NCBI RefSeq assembly: GCF_048128805.1
Contig: NC_136015.1
Coordinates: 25,567,903 to 25,631,902 of the forward strand
Reading direction: 5' to 3'
From: Centroberyx gerrardi
Taxonomy: Eukaryota > Chordata > Actinopteri > Beryciformes > Berycidae
DNA length: 64,000 nt
A program made the position numbers and the translations under genes. Each line of letters opens with the position of its first letter. Positions within the stretch are counted from its first letter, which is position 1. The notes under the pieces were generated by a model. That model saw only the letters and a program-made list of their open reading frames with translations, searched no databases and was not told the DNA's origin. Below, piece by piece: positions 46,859 to 59,705 of the stretch.

Positions 46859-46859
46859 A
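46810..46859. repeat. (CA)n-(GA)n microsatellite after VA8
   Basis: CA run passing into a GA run. Confidence 0.88.
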
Positions 46860-46861
46860 CT

Positions 46862-47375
46862 TGTCTGTTGAGAATTTATAATAATAATAATAATAATAAC
46901 CTTATTTATATAGCACTTACTAAAAACAGAGTTACAAAGTGCTTTACAAAGACTAGAGTAACAATCAGAAAAACAACAGAAAGTAAGAATTGAATTAAAA
47001 CAACATGAGATATGCAAATGCAAAAACAAAAGAACACAAAAGCAATGAATCAGCTTTTAAAAGCAAGTCTCAAAAAGTGAGTTTTAAGAAGGGATTTGAA
47101 GGAGGCCGCTTTGCCCTCCTGATATCCTCAGGCAGGCAGTTCCAATGGGAAGGGGCCCTAATAGCAAAAGCACGACCACCTAGTGTCTTCAGCCTCGACC
47201 TAGGAACTGCCAGAAGGGCCTTGCCGGAGGATCTCAGGCTGCCCTCTGGTTCATACGGGGTTAAAACGTCTGTGATGTCAGAGGGAGCTAGACTGAGCCG
47301 TGCTTTGAAAGTCATCAATAAAATCTTAAAATCAATTCTAAAACTAATGAGTAGCTGGGGAAGAGCTTTCGATCA
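46862..47375 (-). mobile_element. LINE 3' end on the - strand in the VA8 spacer
   Basis: Minus-strand frame ends like a non-LTR RT ORF (LAVPRSRLKTLGGRAFAIRA, PSHWNCLPEDIRR). It is followed by a 3' UTR with the AAGTGCTATATAAATAAGG motif and an ATT-type tail (46880-46900). Confidence 0.75.
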
Positions 47376-48735
47376 GATCATTCCACAACTACTGCTTTAT
47401 TAAAACTTACAAATGATATTTTCTCTGCATCTAACGATAGTAAATTAACAGGTGCAATTTTCGTTGATTTGACCAAGGCTTTTGATCTGGTCAATCACTA
47501 CCTTCTTTTAGATAAACTTTACTCTGTTGGTCTGTCACGTAATGCTTTACTTTGGTTCAATTCCTATCTTCATAACAGAAAACAATGTGTTGTCATACAA
47601 GGAAGCAAATCTGATACATTAGTACAACAACGAGGCGTGCCTCAAGGCTCAACTCTTGGTCCACTTCTTTTTTCCATTTTTATTAATGACCTCCCCTCGA
47701 TTTGTTCTGAATGTTGTTCAGCTTTATGCGGACGATACGGTAATATACACATCTAAAACTAATTTAATACAGATTGACTCAGCTTTGCAGTCTGATTTTA
47801 ATATCCTACAACACTGGCTTGCAGTTAATAAATTACTACTCAATAAATCTAAATCTCACACTATGAATTTTGGTACTCGTCAAAACATTAAATCCAAATC
47901 TAAAGCTTATTCATGTGTTATTGCCTGTCTTGATGGTACGCCACTGCAAAGAATTGAACACACTAAATACCTGGGCCTATTGCTAGACTCAGAGCTCTCA
48001 TTTAAATGTCATATTAATTATATTGTGAAGAAAATGAACTTCGGTATTGGTGTTCTTTACCATGCCAGAAACTGCTTTTCATTTACTATTAGAAAGAACT
48101 CATTTTACCAATCTTAGATTATGCTGATGTTGTACATCAGGCTGCATCCCAAACTAATCTTCTTCCTCTCAATATAGTTTATAATAGACTATGCAGATTT
48201 GTTCTTGGCTGTCCTTTCATAACTCATCATTGTACAATGTATGAAACTCTTAATTTGCCCTCTCCCATCATAAGAAGACAGCGACATTGGCTGCAGTTTA
48301 TTTTTAAATGTATACATTTCAATTACCCTCACTATTTAAAACAGTTTATGGCACCCTTCTCCTCTGATTATCAATTGAGACACTCTATACAGCTCTTTTT
48401 TTCTGTTCCTGCAGTCTCTAAGTCAATAGCTAAGAAAGCCTTTATGTTTAAAGCTCCCTCTGATTGGAATAATCTACCTGTAAATATTCTGTCCATATCA
48501 TCTTTCCACCTGTTCAAAAATACCCTGTCTTCTTATTATGGGATCAGTTGTACTTGTCCATAATAACATCTCTATAATTATGTTGTATAACTTTATTACT
48601 TAATGCTATCACTGACATTAATACTTTAATACTTTTCTATAATCTATGAATGAATGATCCATTTTTCATGCTCTGCTTGAAGTATGATCTCCTGATTTTG
48701 TATGTCTTATTATTTGATATTTATTGGTTGTTTTT

Positions 48736-48766
<31 letters not shown>

Positions 48767-48840
48767 TTGTTGTTAAATGTTTTGTCTGTTTATATTGTGT
48801 TTTTGTCATTTAGGACCCCCTTGAAAACGAGATGGTACAT
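47376..48840 (+). mobile_element. LINE fragment with broken RT ORF
   Basis: Non-LTR RT readable in shifted frames: FVDLTKAFDLVNHYLLLDKL, RGVPQGSTLGPLLFSIFIND, QLYADDTVIYTS, HTKYLGLLLDSELSFKCHI and a C-terminal FKAPSDWNNLPVNILSISSF. At least two frame breaks (near 47700 and about 48110). 5'-truncated. The 3' UTR contains T15-G21. Confidence 0.85.
48731..48766. repeat. Homopolymer T15 followed by G21
   Basis: T run 48731-48745 and G run 48746-48766. An unusually long G tract, sited in LINE 3' UTR. Confidence 0.9.
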
Positions 48841-49380
48841 CTCAAGGGGTTATTCCTAATGAAGTATTTCCATAAATAAGAGAGGCTAAGATTGGGGTGA
48901 TGTGTTCTGTTCTTCTTGTACAAGTTAAAAGCCTGGCTGCTGCATTTTGGACTAATTGTAAATGTAAAAGGTTTTTCTTATTGAGGGTGGAGTATAAAGA
49001 AATGCAGTAATCTTGGCGGGAAAAAATAAAAACGTGGATAACTGGGAGCTTCATTTAGAGCACAGTCGTCTTTTGGTTTAAGCCAGGTCCGCATCAGGAG
49101 GTCTACATTTTGTGAAGTGATTAAATCACTGCAGATAAAAGATTTGTTGTTCAAGGATCTCACATTCTGTAACATTAACTTGATAGCACCATTTTTGGAA
49201 GCAACTGCAGTTGTGTTTTGGAGGGGGATACTGATCAGATTAGCTGGATTTACAGACCTGAAACCTGGCCTCAACATAGTGCTGGTATGTCTAACCCTAC
49301 TAATGAACACTAGGATATGAATGGGATGGGATAGGGGTTCAGGGTCAACATCATTAGGGGGTGGATAACTACTGTCTCTT
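48841..49380 (-). mobile_element. Internally deleted LINE on the - strand
   Basis: The minus strand reads first a LINE endonuclease start (KLMLQNVRSLNNKSFICSDL, then LLMRTWLKPKDDCALNEAP, 49310-49070). It then passes directly into an RT C-terminus (FSRQDYCISLYSTLNKKNLL, QNAAARLLTCTRRTEHITPI, 49030-48870). Everything between is gone. Confidence 0.75.
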
Positions 49381-49394
49381 ATCCTGCCATTTTG

Positions 49395-49550
49395 ATGTGG
49401 TTCATAGTGTCTCTACCAGTTTTCCTTCTGAAGTTAAAACAGCCCACCTCCCACCTCAACAACCTGAAAGTTCCCCCAAATGAAGAGGACAGTTCCAGTG
49501 AAGAAGCCCAATCAGACCCATTAAAAGCACAACAACATCTAGCAAAGTAA
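49395..49550 (+). other. Post-VA8 coding-like tract
   Basis: Same frame as 12470-12628, starting ATGTGG; separated from VA8 by the LINE nest. Confidence 0.35.
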
Positions 49551-49555
49551 GCTGT

Positions 49556-50092
49556 CCTGACAAAGGCAGGAGATCCTATCCATGTTGTCATCATTGTCTC
49601 TAAAGCACAGTGAGCATGTCAGAAACCTGGGTGTTATTATGGACGCCAATCTTAACTTCCAGCATCACATCACCAATATTACCAAGACAGCCTTTTACCA
49701 TTTAAAAAACATTTCCAAACTTAGGAGCTTCCTGTCCCAGTCTGACTCTGAAAAACTGGTCCATGCATTTATTTCCAGCAGATTAGATTACTGTAATGCC
49801 CTTTTTGCAGGACTTCCCAAAAAGACAGTAGGTAGGCTCCAGCTCATCCAGACTGCTGCAGCCAGAGTGCTAACTGGGACTAGGAAAATAGAACACATTA
49901 CTCCTGTACTGAGAACACTTCACTGGCTCCCGGTACAGTATACAATTGATTTCAAAGTATTACTGCTTGTTTACAAGGCCCTAAATGGTTTCGCTCCTAA
50001 ATACATTTCCGACCTGCTCACTGGCATGCGCACGCAGCGACCGGCAGTGAGAGTTTGGCGTCCTCGTGTTGGTGTTTTATACTTGTTTTGAA
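49556..50092 (+). mobile_element. LINE 3' fragment, L2/Rex-like (copy 2)
   Basis: Open frame 49582-50091, almost identical to 12660-13169, with the same junctions on both sides. Confidence 0.85.
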
Positions 50093-50272
50093 GGTTTTAT
50101 GTGTCCTTCCCAACCACTCAGCTGTTCCATCTCCATCCTGTCAAACCAAGACTGGGAAGCCTGGGAAGACTGGTTCAGTACAAACACAAACACACACTAG
50201 ACTTGTTGTGATTCATTCAGCCTCAGAAAACTGAACAACATTCTGTTAGTGATCATTTTTCCTTTTAATTTT

Positions 50273-50735
50273 TAAGGAAGTCTTCTAGCTTTTACTTGGA
50301 AAGGGGGACAAGCCAAGGGTGTCCGTTGTCATCCTTTTTATTTGCCTCAGTGTTTGAGCCCTTTGCACAGACAGAAGGATGACATGTAAATATTTCAGGG
50401 GTCAAAACTTAAGTTCGCACTCATGTTATATCCCTCTATGCTGACGATATCCTGCTTTTTATTTCTACTCCTGAAAATGCTCTTACTACTTTTGTGGATT
50501 TATTACAAAGATTCAGCATATTTTCTGGATACACTATAAACTTGACACAGGCAGAGGATTTACCAATAGGACACTTTAGTAATGAGGGATCATTGGGTTA
50601 AAACATTGGATTATCTATCTACGTGTAACCATAGAGAGAAATTTCCAAACAATACATTAGAGCAATTTTACTCCATTCATGCAAAGAGTGATAAGAAATG
50701 GAAATGAAAATTGCCTCCTTTCATCCTAACATCCA
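50273..50735 (+). mobile_element. Fossil L1-type LINE RT fragment (C6 unit)
   Basis: Same fragment and place as in the other C units. Confidence 0.75.
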
Positions 50736-50945
50736 CACCTAGCTCCTGCCTATCTTTAGGATATCACAGGTAAACATAATCACTTTCATGTTTCTGTCAC
50801 AGAGTTAATGCATAATATAATAATAATATCCATGGAAACACAGCTGAGTTGGTAAACAGATCTTTATTGTCTTAACATATCAAGAATCATATCTGCGAGC
50901 AGGAAAACATTACTTTTTTACTTTTTAAAGATGTAATAAGTCTGG

Positions 50946-50971
50946 TGAGAGAGAGAGAAAGAGAGAAAGAG

Positions 50972-51036
<65 letters not shown>
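50946..51036. repeat. GA-rich tract in the C6 3' UTR
   Basis: Between the C6 stop and the AATAAA at 50863-50868 (-). Confidence 0.9.
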
Positions 51037-51038
<2 letters not shown>

Positions 51039-51106
51039 ACAGTGCTGAGTGCAGACTGAGAGCAGTAGCAGAGTAAAACCAGTAGCAGAAGTCCCAGTGA
51101 GTCAGG

Positions 51107-51441
51107 TTAGGACTGGGAACACTGGTCTCTCCTCAGTGTCTCCGAGAGCGGAGACTGGGAGCCCTGGGTGGCCTCACAGGTCACAGAGCCCACCTTCCTC
51201 CACCGGTCTGCAGGGAGCCTCAGGGTGCTGCTCCAGCTGTAGCGGCCGTCCTTCTCCGGCACCCCGGGGCTCCTGCTCTCCTCCCAGCTGCTGCTGCTGC
51301 TGCTGCTGCTGCCGTCCACCTTCCAGGCCAGCCTCCAGTCTGAGGGGAAGCCCTTGTTGGCCAGGCACATGAGCGTGGCCTTCCCCTGCTGCAGCTCCAC
51401 GCTGGAGGGGGGCAGCACCGTCAGGGTGGGACGGACATCAC
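51107..51441 (-). CDS. Light-chain constant exon C6
   Basis: Eight serines after WKVDG, the longest, so 3 nt longer than C1. [27 protein letters not shown] at 50863-50868 on -. Confidence 0.95.
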
Positions 51442-52287
51442 CTAGGAGACACCGATCAGCTTAGAGGACAGGAAGGCTGCGGCTGTCAATCAATCACCGG
51501 GCGGTTTGACACCTTTACTGTGTGAGAGTGGATTTTCCCCTTTAAGGACTTTCTGTCAGATGCTTTTTATGCTCCACCAGTCACTCACTAACACATTGTT
51601 TCACTTCCCTTTAAGAAGCCTCTCATGCATATCAGCACAGAAAGAGTCCTCATATGACCACGAATATATCAAACTACATAATAAAAGGAGTACAGATTTG
51701 GATACATTTTAAAATTTCTTTTCTAAATCAGCAAACATTTCTAACTGTATTTTAAATTAAACTAGAAACTGGAAAAATTGCAAACAAATTGGATTACAAA
51801 TACATTTTTAAATAGGATTTTTTTCTTGAGGTTTGTTGAAACATAACTCTGTGTTTCTGTAAAGTATAAACCAAAAAAAAACATGACCATAAAATTAGAA
51901 AATGTCGAAATAGCTTTTGAAACCGTACGCCTACTTGAAGCGACAAAATAAGACATTTGTCTACATTTTCAAATAATCACAAGTTGTTAACAATCATTTA
52001 AGTGAAAATTGAAGATTAAAAAGCAATTTTGGAAATGTTTTTCATTCATCTTTTCTAAAGGTCAAGTTGTTGACTTTTCAGAGTATGTCTACAATGTGTA
52101 AAAAAAAAGTGTAGTCAAGCAGCTGTAAGTTAGACTCCATGGTTAAGGAGAGAAACAGAGAAAAGAAAGCTAACTGTAAGTGATGTAAGTCAACACACTG
52201 GATATTTATATCTACTTCTAAAATTCAGACACAGGAATAAAAGCCTTAATAAATAATATGATGTTTAAAATTTGTGCAGAAACTTAC

Positions 52288-52325
52288 TTCCAACATCCAG
52301 TCTGGTTCCTCCACCAAAAGTGTAC
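52288..52325 (-). CDS. Joining segment J6a
   Basis: Encodes [12 protein letters not shown], identical to J4a. 23-RSS 52326-52364. Confidence 0.94.
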
Positions 52326-52673
52326 CACAGTGATACAAACTCATTGAGCCGCCGTACAAAAACCTCTCACTCTAGAGAGACACGGCTCTCTCACTTTGTC
52401 AGACAAAACTAAAACTACAAGCCCTCAAGAAGCAACTTTATATTAATCGTTAGGAATACATACTTTCTCCTCTTGCCCAAGATTTATAATTATTAGATTG
52501 GCCATTTGGATTCATTTAATTAAATTGTTTGTTCATTGGTGAAAGGAATTTCTCATTTAAAAAATACACATCAACATAGAAAATGAAATACATAGTTTCC
52601 TAAATTACACTGAATATGTAACACATTAAAATGTAGCTCATGGATTACGAAAAACATGAGATAGGTTACTTAC

Positions 52674-52711
52674 TTCCAACATCCAGTCTGGTTCCTCCAC
52701 CAAAAGTGTTC
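52674..52711 (-). CDS. Joining segment J6b
   Basis: Encodes [12 protein letters not shown], identical to J3a though in the distal J position. 23-RSS 52712-52750. Confidence 0.94.
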
Positions 52712-53237
52712 CACAGTGATACAAACTCATTGAGCCGCCGTACAAAAACCTCTCACTCTAGAGAGACACGGCTCTCTCACTTTGACAACAACAAACTCAC
52801 CAAAATTAGTCTCAGTTTGTAAAATCTTGCTAGTTGACATAATAACTAGAAAAAATATCAAACTATGCCACAAATTTCCAACATTTGTCACTTTTGGTTT
52901 ATATATTTTTACATTTATTATTTCATTTGTAAACTTAAAAAAAGACAGAAACATTTGTTAAAAAGGACCTTTTTTAATATATCCAGCCAAGACTAGCTTA
53001 GATCAATTATTTGTCAAGAGTTTGTTAAATTGATTGATCCATTTAGAAACAGCATCATCAGAGTAATCCAAGTCCCTGTTGGAGTCAGTCAGAGCATTTC
53101 CATAGAGAGCCACTTTGCATCAGCAGCACCATGCTCCAGTGCTCTGGGAGAGTTTATAGTCCTGAGAGTTGAACACTGGATGACTGACAGCTGTCCTTCA
53201 TGACAACAGAAGCCACAGAAATCCTCCTCATCAAAAC

Positions 53238-53720
53238 ATGACTTTGATCTCCATCCTCATCTGGACTCTCCTCTGCTGCTGCTTCACAGGTAAAGTCCAG
53301 AGAATCAAACTCCTCTCCTCTATGAACATCCGTCCCTCTGAAATGAAGCGGAGAAAACCATGACGGTGGTTTATGTTTTTGTCTCTGTATCCTCAGAGTC
53401 CAGAGGCCAGGTCACAGTGACTCAGCCTGGAGCAGTGAGGTCTGCTCCGGGAGGCTCCGTCACCATCAGCTGTCGAACCAGTCCCAAGGTTTATAATTCG
53501 GGCAGCACCCATCTTTTATCCTGGTACCAACAGAGAGATGGAGAAGCTCCTAAACTCCTCATTTACTATGCTAATCAGAGAGTATCAGGGATTCCAGCTC
53601 GTTTTACAGGCAGTGGATCAGGGACTGACTTCACTCTGACCATCAGTGGAGTCCAGGCTGAAGATGCAGCAGTTTACTACTGTCAGAGTTTCCACATTAT
53701 CAACAGTCAAGCTCTGTTCA
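53238..53720 (+). CDS. Light-chain variable gene VA9
   Basis: Leader 53238-53289, V exon 53397-53720. The V exon gives the same protein as VA5 (CDR1 [14 protein letters not shown]). RSS 53721-53748. CTTTGCAT 53113-53120. Confidence 0.93.
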
Positions 53721-53806
53721 CACAGTGATAAAGCGTCGTACAAAAACCTCCCTCAGTCAGACTGAACTGACTGCTGCAGCTGGAAGCTACTGCAGGAACT
53801 GATACA

Positions 53807-53807
<1 letters not shown>

Positions 53808-53861
<54 letters not shown>
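53808..53861. repeat. (CA)n microsatellite after VA9
   Basis: CA run, about 5 bp longer than the one after VA5. Confidence 0.9.
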
Positions 53862-53943
53862 CATCCCAACAGGGAACAACTCACCCTGTTTCTGTGGAAA
53901 TTAGTTTCTGATATGAAATGTTATTGTCTTTTTACTATTATGC

Positions 53944-54110
53944 AGAGGTGGAAAGTAACTAAGTATATTTACTCAAGTACTGTACTTAAGTACAATTTTG
54001 AGGTTCTGGCACTTTACTTGAGTATTTCCATTTTGTGAGACTTTCTACTTTTTCCTCCACTACATTTATCTGACGGCTGTAGTTATTAGTTATATATAGT
54101 TATATCTATT
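53944..54110. mobile_element. Common teleost MITE (GGTGGAAAGTAAC type), copy 2
   Basis: Duplicate of 28676-28845 carried by the block duplication. Confidence 0.6.
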
Positions 54111-54702
54111 AACTATATGTATAGATATATAGTTATAGTTATATATAGTTATGTAACTTATACTTTGCAGAATAAGGTTTTACATGCAAACATATGATAA
54201 GCTTATAGAATATGTTGCATTGTTAGAGTTTAAACTCCCCAACAGTCCGTGGCGGCCGGCCCATTGGAGCGCAGTGGGCGGCGCATCAGTTGATTGACAG
54301 GCAAAAAATATATATATTATATATATATGTGAAGAGTTTTCCTATAATAATGAAATCGGCAATGAGGAAATATGACTTAATTTCTCTATATGAAACTAAG
54401 AGTGAATTTATAATTTAGACTAATATGTAGTAGTAGTTTGTATTATCATTCATGTTTTGTCAATCAATGAGGTGAGGTGATCTGGATCCTTGGAGTAACA
54501 GTATGAAATATTTTCAGTAAGTAATTCAAATCTATAACTGCATAAAAATACTTTTATTTAAATTCATTACAGAAGATCAAATTTGAGCATGCAATGCAAA
54601 AATGAATTAAAATACACAAATATTAATCATAGAGCACACCTCATCAAGAATATACACAACACCATTAAATTCAAAACAAACATGTCTTTTTCTCTCTCTC
54701 AG

Positions 54703-54746
<44 letters not shown>

Positions 54747-55340
54747 AACAGTCAAACAACTCCTCCAAGTAGAAGTTATGGACCCTGAAACATCTGATGA
54801 TGAACATCTGACTGTGTATGAAAGAAACTTTGTACAAAATGGTCAAATCAAATGTATTTATAGAGCACATTTCTAATGGTGCAACCCAACATGATTTAAA
54901 GCTGCAATAAGTGACATTTTCTGACCACTAGAGGGCGACAAGAACAGCAACACATTTGTAAATAAACTCTCAGCAAAGCCACGTCTCCCTCCCTCCACTG
55001 CACTAGAGGCAAGACAATTATTATAATAAAGCACAAGAAAGGAAATATAAAATTATACAACAAATATATTTGATTCTGATTCTGTTTTTTTTTTTACCAT
55101 CATATGAATACAGCATTATACCAGTCAAGCCCACCATCTATTGGATGTGGATGTGTTTACTGGATGTGTGACGATGCATTACATAATCATTACATAACTG
55201 TCTCAAACTATCACCAGTAATTGTAAACTCCTAGTCACTTTACCCTGAGACAAGCTCAGTCTCTGTGGATTTAATGGAACCACTGTTACCATTAAGAAAG
55301 CAACATAAAACATCTGTTATTTTTATATTAATATCCATGC
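54111..55340. other. Spacer between VA9 and relic C unit 3
   Basis: Near-identical to 28846-30080; (CA)n at 54704-54744. No gene seen. Confidence 0.5.
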
Positions 55341-56160
55341 ATGGAGACACAACTGATTTTGTGGAAAAGTCTTTATCGTCTTAACATATTAAGAATAGCG
55401 GCGTTACTGTTGTTGCTGTCCAGGCACATGAGGGTGACCTTCATCAGCTTAGAGGACAGGAAGGCTGCAGCTGTCAATCAATCACCAGGCGGTTTGACAC
55501 CTTTACTGTGTGAGAGTGGATTTTCCCCTTTAAGGAGTTTCTGTCAGATGGTTTTTATGCTCCACCAGTCACTCACTCACACATTGTTTTAGCCTGATAT
55601 TCAGACTGAATGGCCATTTCGTTCCCACTTCATTATTGAGTCTGACATTTCCTCCTTGTTAGCCGTTTTCTGTGTGGGGGGGTTTGATTTTCCCCGAACC
55701 GATCACTAGTGACTGACGTATCCGGCCGCTCTGACGTTATTTTCAGTTACACTGATGCTGGGCGTATTTACTAACTTTACCAAGAATGTCGGTCGTTTTT
55801 GACAAAAAATATCATCTTTGTAAAGACAATATGTCGGTTAAGGAATGATTTCAACAAATATTATTCTGCCGAAACGCCAATGAAAAACCCGTTGCACGAA
55901 CGGTTCAAACTTTAGTCCCGCCCACAAAGGCTCTGATTGGTCCGATCGTTTTTCCGATGGAGAAATCGCCGTTGAATAGAGCAACACCAGACTCTCTGAA
56001 TCACTCGACAAATCTGAAGAGTGGGCGGGTCGCGATTCAGGAGTCGGGAACCAGGCTAACATTGTTTCACTTCCCTTTAAGAAGCCTCTCATGCATATCA
56101 GCACAGAAAGAGTCCTCATATGACCACGAATATATTAAACTACGTTGGAAATAAATTAAC
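55341..56160 (-). pseudogene. Relic C unit 3: C exon almost deleted, no J
   Basis: Duplicate of 30081-30900 with the same C remnant and the same MITE insertion. Confidence 0.8.
55590..56058. mobile_element. 469-bp MITE with 9-bp target duplication, copy 2
   Basis: Flanked by ACATTGTTT at 55581-55589 and 56059-56067. A passenger of the block duplication, not a second insertion. Confidence 0.85.
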
Positions 56161-56539
56161 AAATTCAAATTAGTTTTGTTCACTCACTGTGAAAAAAACC
56201 CCAAACTGATTGAAATCATCTAAACTTTCAATTTATGTCCCAAATTTACAAGATGAAAAACTTTTTGTTTGAGTTTGTGTTCGTTTGTAAAAATGTAGCT
56301 TATATAAATGCTTAGTCAAGAGTTTGTTAAATTGATCGATCCATTTAGAAACAGCATCATCAGAGTAATCCAAGTCCCTGTTGGAGTCAGTCAGAGCATT
56401 TCCATAGAGAGCCACTTTGCATCAGCAGCACCATGCTCCAGTGCTCTGGGAGAGTTTATAGTCCTGAGAGTTGAACACTGGATGACTGACAGCTGTCCTT
56501 CATGACAACAGAAGCCACAGAAATCCTCCTCATCAAAAC

Positions 56540-57019
56540 ATGACTTTGATCTCCATCCTCATCTGGACTCTCCTCTGCTGCTGCTTCACAGGTAAAGTCC
56601 AGAGAATCAAACTCCTCTCCTCTATGAACATCCGTCCCTCTGAAATGAAGCGGAGAAAACCATGACGGTGGTTTATGTTTTTGTCTCTGTATCCTCAGAG
56701 TCCAGAGGCCAGGTCACAGTGACTCAGCCTGGAGCAGTGAGGTCTGCTCCGGGAGGCTCCGTCACCATCAGCTGTCGAACCAGTCCCAAGGTTTATTTTA
56801 GTAGCTACCACCGTTTAGCCTGGTACCAACAGAGAGATGGAGAAACTCCTAAACTTCTCATTTACTATGCTAATCTGAGAGCATCAGGGATTCCAGATCG
56901 TTTTACAGGCAGTGGATCAGGGACTGACTTCACTCTGACCATCAGTGGAGTCCAGGCTGAAGATGCAGCAGTTTACTACTGTCAGAGTTTCCACATTATC
57001 AACAGTCAAGCTCTGTTCA
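56540..57019 (+). CDS. Light-chain variable gene VA10
   Basis: Leader 56540-56591, V exon 56699-57019. CDR1 [13 protein letters not shown] (like VA8), CDR2 YANLRAS, CDR3 [16 protein letters not shown] 57020-57047, normal, unlike its block partner VA6. CTTTGCAT 56415-56422. Confidence 0.93.
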
Positions 57020-57114
57020 CACAGTGATAAAGCGTCGTACAAAAACCTCCCTCAGTCAGACTGAACTGACTGCTGCAGCTGGAAGCTACTGCAGGAACTG
57101 ATACAGTTCACTGA

Positions 57115-57116
<2 letters not shown>

Positions 57117-57203
<87 letters not shown>
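57117..57203. repeat. (CA)n microsatellite after VA10
   Basis: Longest CA run in the window, with one CG interruption. Confidence 0.9.
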
Positions 57204-57205
<2 letters not shown>

Positions 57206-57214
57206 TGAGAATTC

Positions 57215-57373
57215 ATGATGTTGTTCATGGTGTCTCTACCAGTTTTCCTTCTGAAGTTAAAACAGCCCACCTCCTACCTCAACAACCTGAAAGTTCCCCC
57301 AAATGAAGAGGACAGTTCCAGTGAAGAAGCCCAATCAGACCCATTAAAAGCACAACAACATCTAGCAAAGTAA
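57215..57373 (+). other. Post-VA10 coding-like tract (53 codons)
   Basis: ATG-TAA form as at 31930-32088, again ended by the LINE. Confidence 0.35.
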
Positions 57374-57375
57374 GC

Positions 57376-58466
57376 TGTAAGCTCTCACCATCATGCAGTC
57401 TGGCTTTAGAACCGGCTATGGGTGTCTCTGCAACACTTAAAGTGTTAAACGACATCATATGTGCCATCGACAGCAAAGAGTACTGTGTGGCTGTATTTAT
57501 TGACCTGGCAAAGGCTTTTGATTCTGTGGACCACTGTATCCTGCTTGACAGGCTCAAGGACATAGGATTCACAGAGGAATGTCTGGCATGGTTCAACAGC
57601 TACTTCTCTGCTCGTGTACAGTCTGTGAGAGCTGAGGGTTTCCTGTCTGACACACTGTCCCTGTCCATGGGTGTCCCTCAGGGGTCCATTCTAGGTCCAA
57701 CCCTATTCAAGATCTACATAAATAATGTTGCTCATGCTGCCGGCAGATCTCACATCCACCTGTATGCTGACGACACCATTTTGTACACATCCAGCCCCTC
57801 CCTGAACACTGCCCTGACTTCCCTGCAGCACAGCTTCAACAGTATCCAATACGCCTTCTCCAACCTTCACCTTCTCCTAAATACTAAAAAAACAAAATGC
57901 ATGGTCTTCAACCGGAACCTACCCCAAGTCGCCTGCCCCCTCAAAATCTCCTCCCTGGATGGGTCAGAACTTGAATTCATCAACTCCTATAAATACCTGG
58001 GTATCTGGCTCGACAGTTCACTCTCCTTTCAAACTCACATCAACACGCTGCTCTCCAAAGTCAGAGCAAGAATTGGTTTCCTGTACCGTAATAAAGCATC
58101 TTTCACCCATTCTGCAAAGCACACCTTGGTTAAGATGACCATTCTCCCAATCCTGGATTATGGCGACTTAATCTACAGGATTGCCCCCAAAAACCTTCTC
58201 AATAAACTGGACGTCATCTACCACACTGCCATCCGCTTTGTCACCGGTTGCTTTTGACTTTTGGTCCATAGTACATAGATTTTTGTTGTTGTATATACTG
58301 TATATATTGTGATGTCTTAAATTTGTCTAATGTTGTTATGTACTTGCTGTATTTATGTGTTAATGTCTTGCACCGTCTTGCCTTCTGTTTCTGCCTCTTG
58401 GCCAGGTCGTCATTGTAAATGAGAATTGGTTCTCAATTGACTTATCTGGTTAAATAAAGGTGAAGT
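57376..58466 (+). mobile_element. LINE fragment with RT domain (copy 2)
   Basis: Duplicate of 32096-33180. Open frame 57418-58257 with FIDLAKAFDSVDHCILLDR, GVPQGSILGPTLF and YADDTILYTS. It matches the usual consensus slightly better (ILGPTLF against IQGPTLF). Confidence 0.9.
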
Positions 58467-58685
58467 CTTTTTCTTGAAGGAAGGGAATAGTTGGGTGAAC
58501 ACATGTATCTATTGTACAGACACTGAGTCAGGCCAGAAGAGGGGAATGTGGTGTCAGACTGTAGAAGGAAACCTTGGCATCAGAAAACAAGGCAACAGTA
58601 AACATGTCGTCCCACATGAATTACGAAGTCCCCACCTCGGCCAATCACCTTGTTTTGAGCTGTAATTGTTCTTTTGCCCTTGGGT

Positions 58686-59205
58686 CAATCAATGTGCTTT
58701 TGAATGCTGGAGTGCAGCAGATAGATGCATTAGTTTCCCAAGTTTGATCAAAATCATATCAGTGATATCTGCAATTTTGTGTGGGACACATGGATGAGTG
58801 AACAAACCAGGTAATGTGTTCCCCCTTCAGCTGATCAGTGTAATTTTGAAAATGTGAGAATGCAGTGGTCAGATGCATCATTCCCCCAAATTTCCCCCAA
58901 AAAGCAAAATCCATCAAGTAAACAAACATTGTAATGCCCTCCTTACTCCAGCACAATTGGAAAAATTCCAGAATGTTTTAATGAGACGCATCATTCCTTT
59001 AAATTTCCTGAAATTCTGATCAGCAGCGTCTGAAATATTGTGCGTGACGTACAATTAAACCAAGTTTATAGTGCCCCCCTGAGGCTGACCAATGTAGTTA
59101 TGGAAATGCTGGAATGGAGCAATAACATGCATCATCAACTGAGGTTTCATCAAAAACCAATCAGTGGCATCTGAGATATTGTGCATGATGGACGGACGGT
59201 CAAAT
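58686..59205. repeat. Degenerate tandem repeat, about 115-145-bp period, copy 3
   Basis: Third copy of the 22327-22845 array. Confidence 0.6.
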
Positions 59206-59662
59206 GTACCGTCCTTAGTCCTTCCTCCAATTTCATTTTGGGGAACCATAAAGCCAAGCCACTGGATTTAAAGACTAACTCCAAAAACAGGGAAACTCCT
59301 GAAGACATGGGAAACTCATTTGAAAGCAGTTTTTAAATCAGTTGCTGACAAAATAAAAACAAATACAACCCATTAAGATAAACAATGAAGATGGCAGGTT
59401 TTAATTTAAAAAGGGATTGTAGAAGAATCATATAGTCAAAATCAAGAGGAATAGGTAAAAACAAATTAAAAGCCTGTGTGTAATAAATAGTGTTTCTATC
59501 CTGATGGGAGTGTGGGAGTGGTCTCTTCTAGGATGACAACGCTCTGACACTTTATTAAGACCTTCTAATAATCTCATGTACATGAGGATCATTTAAATAG
59601 TCAATGCTCCCAGCACTGAGGGGGAAACACCATGATATGCTCAGGACAGCTACAGTTCACTG

Positions 59663-59666
<4 letters not shown>

Positions 59667-59705
<39 letters not shown>

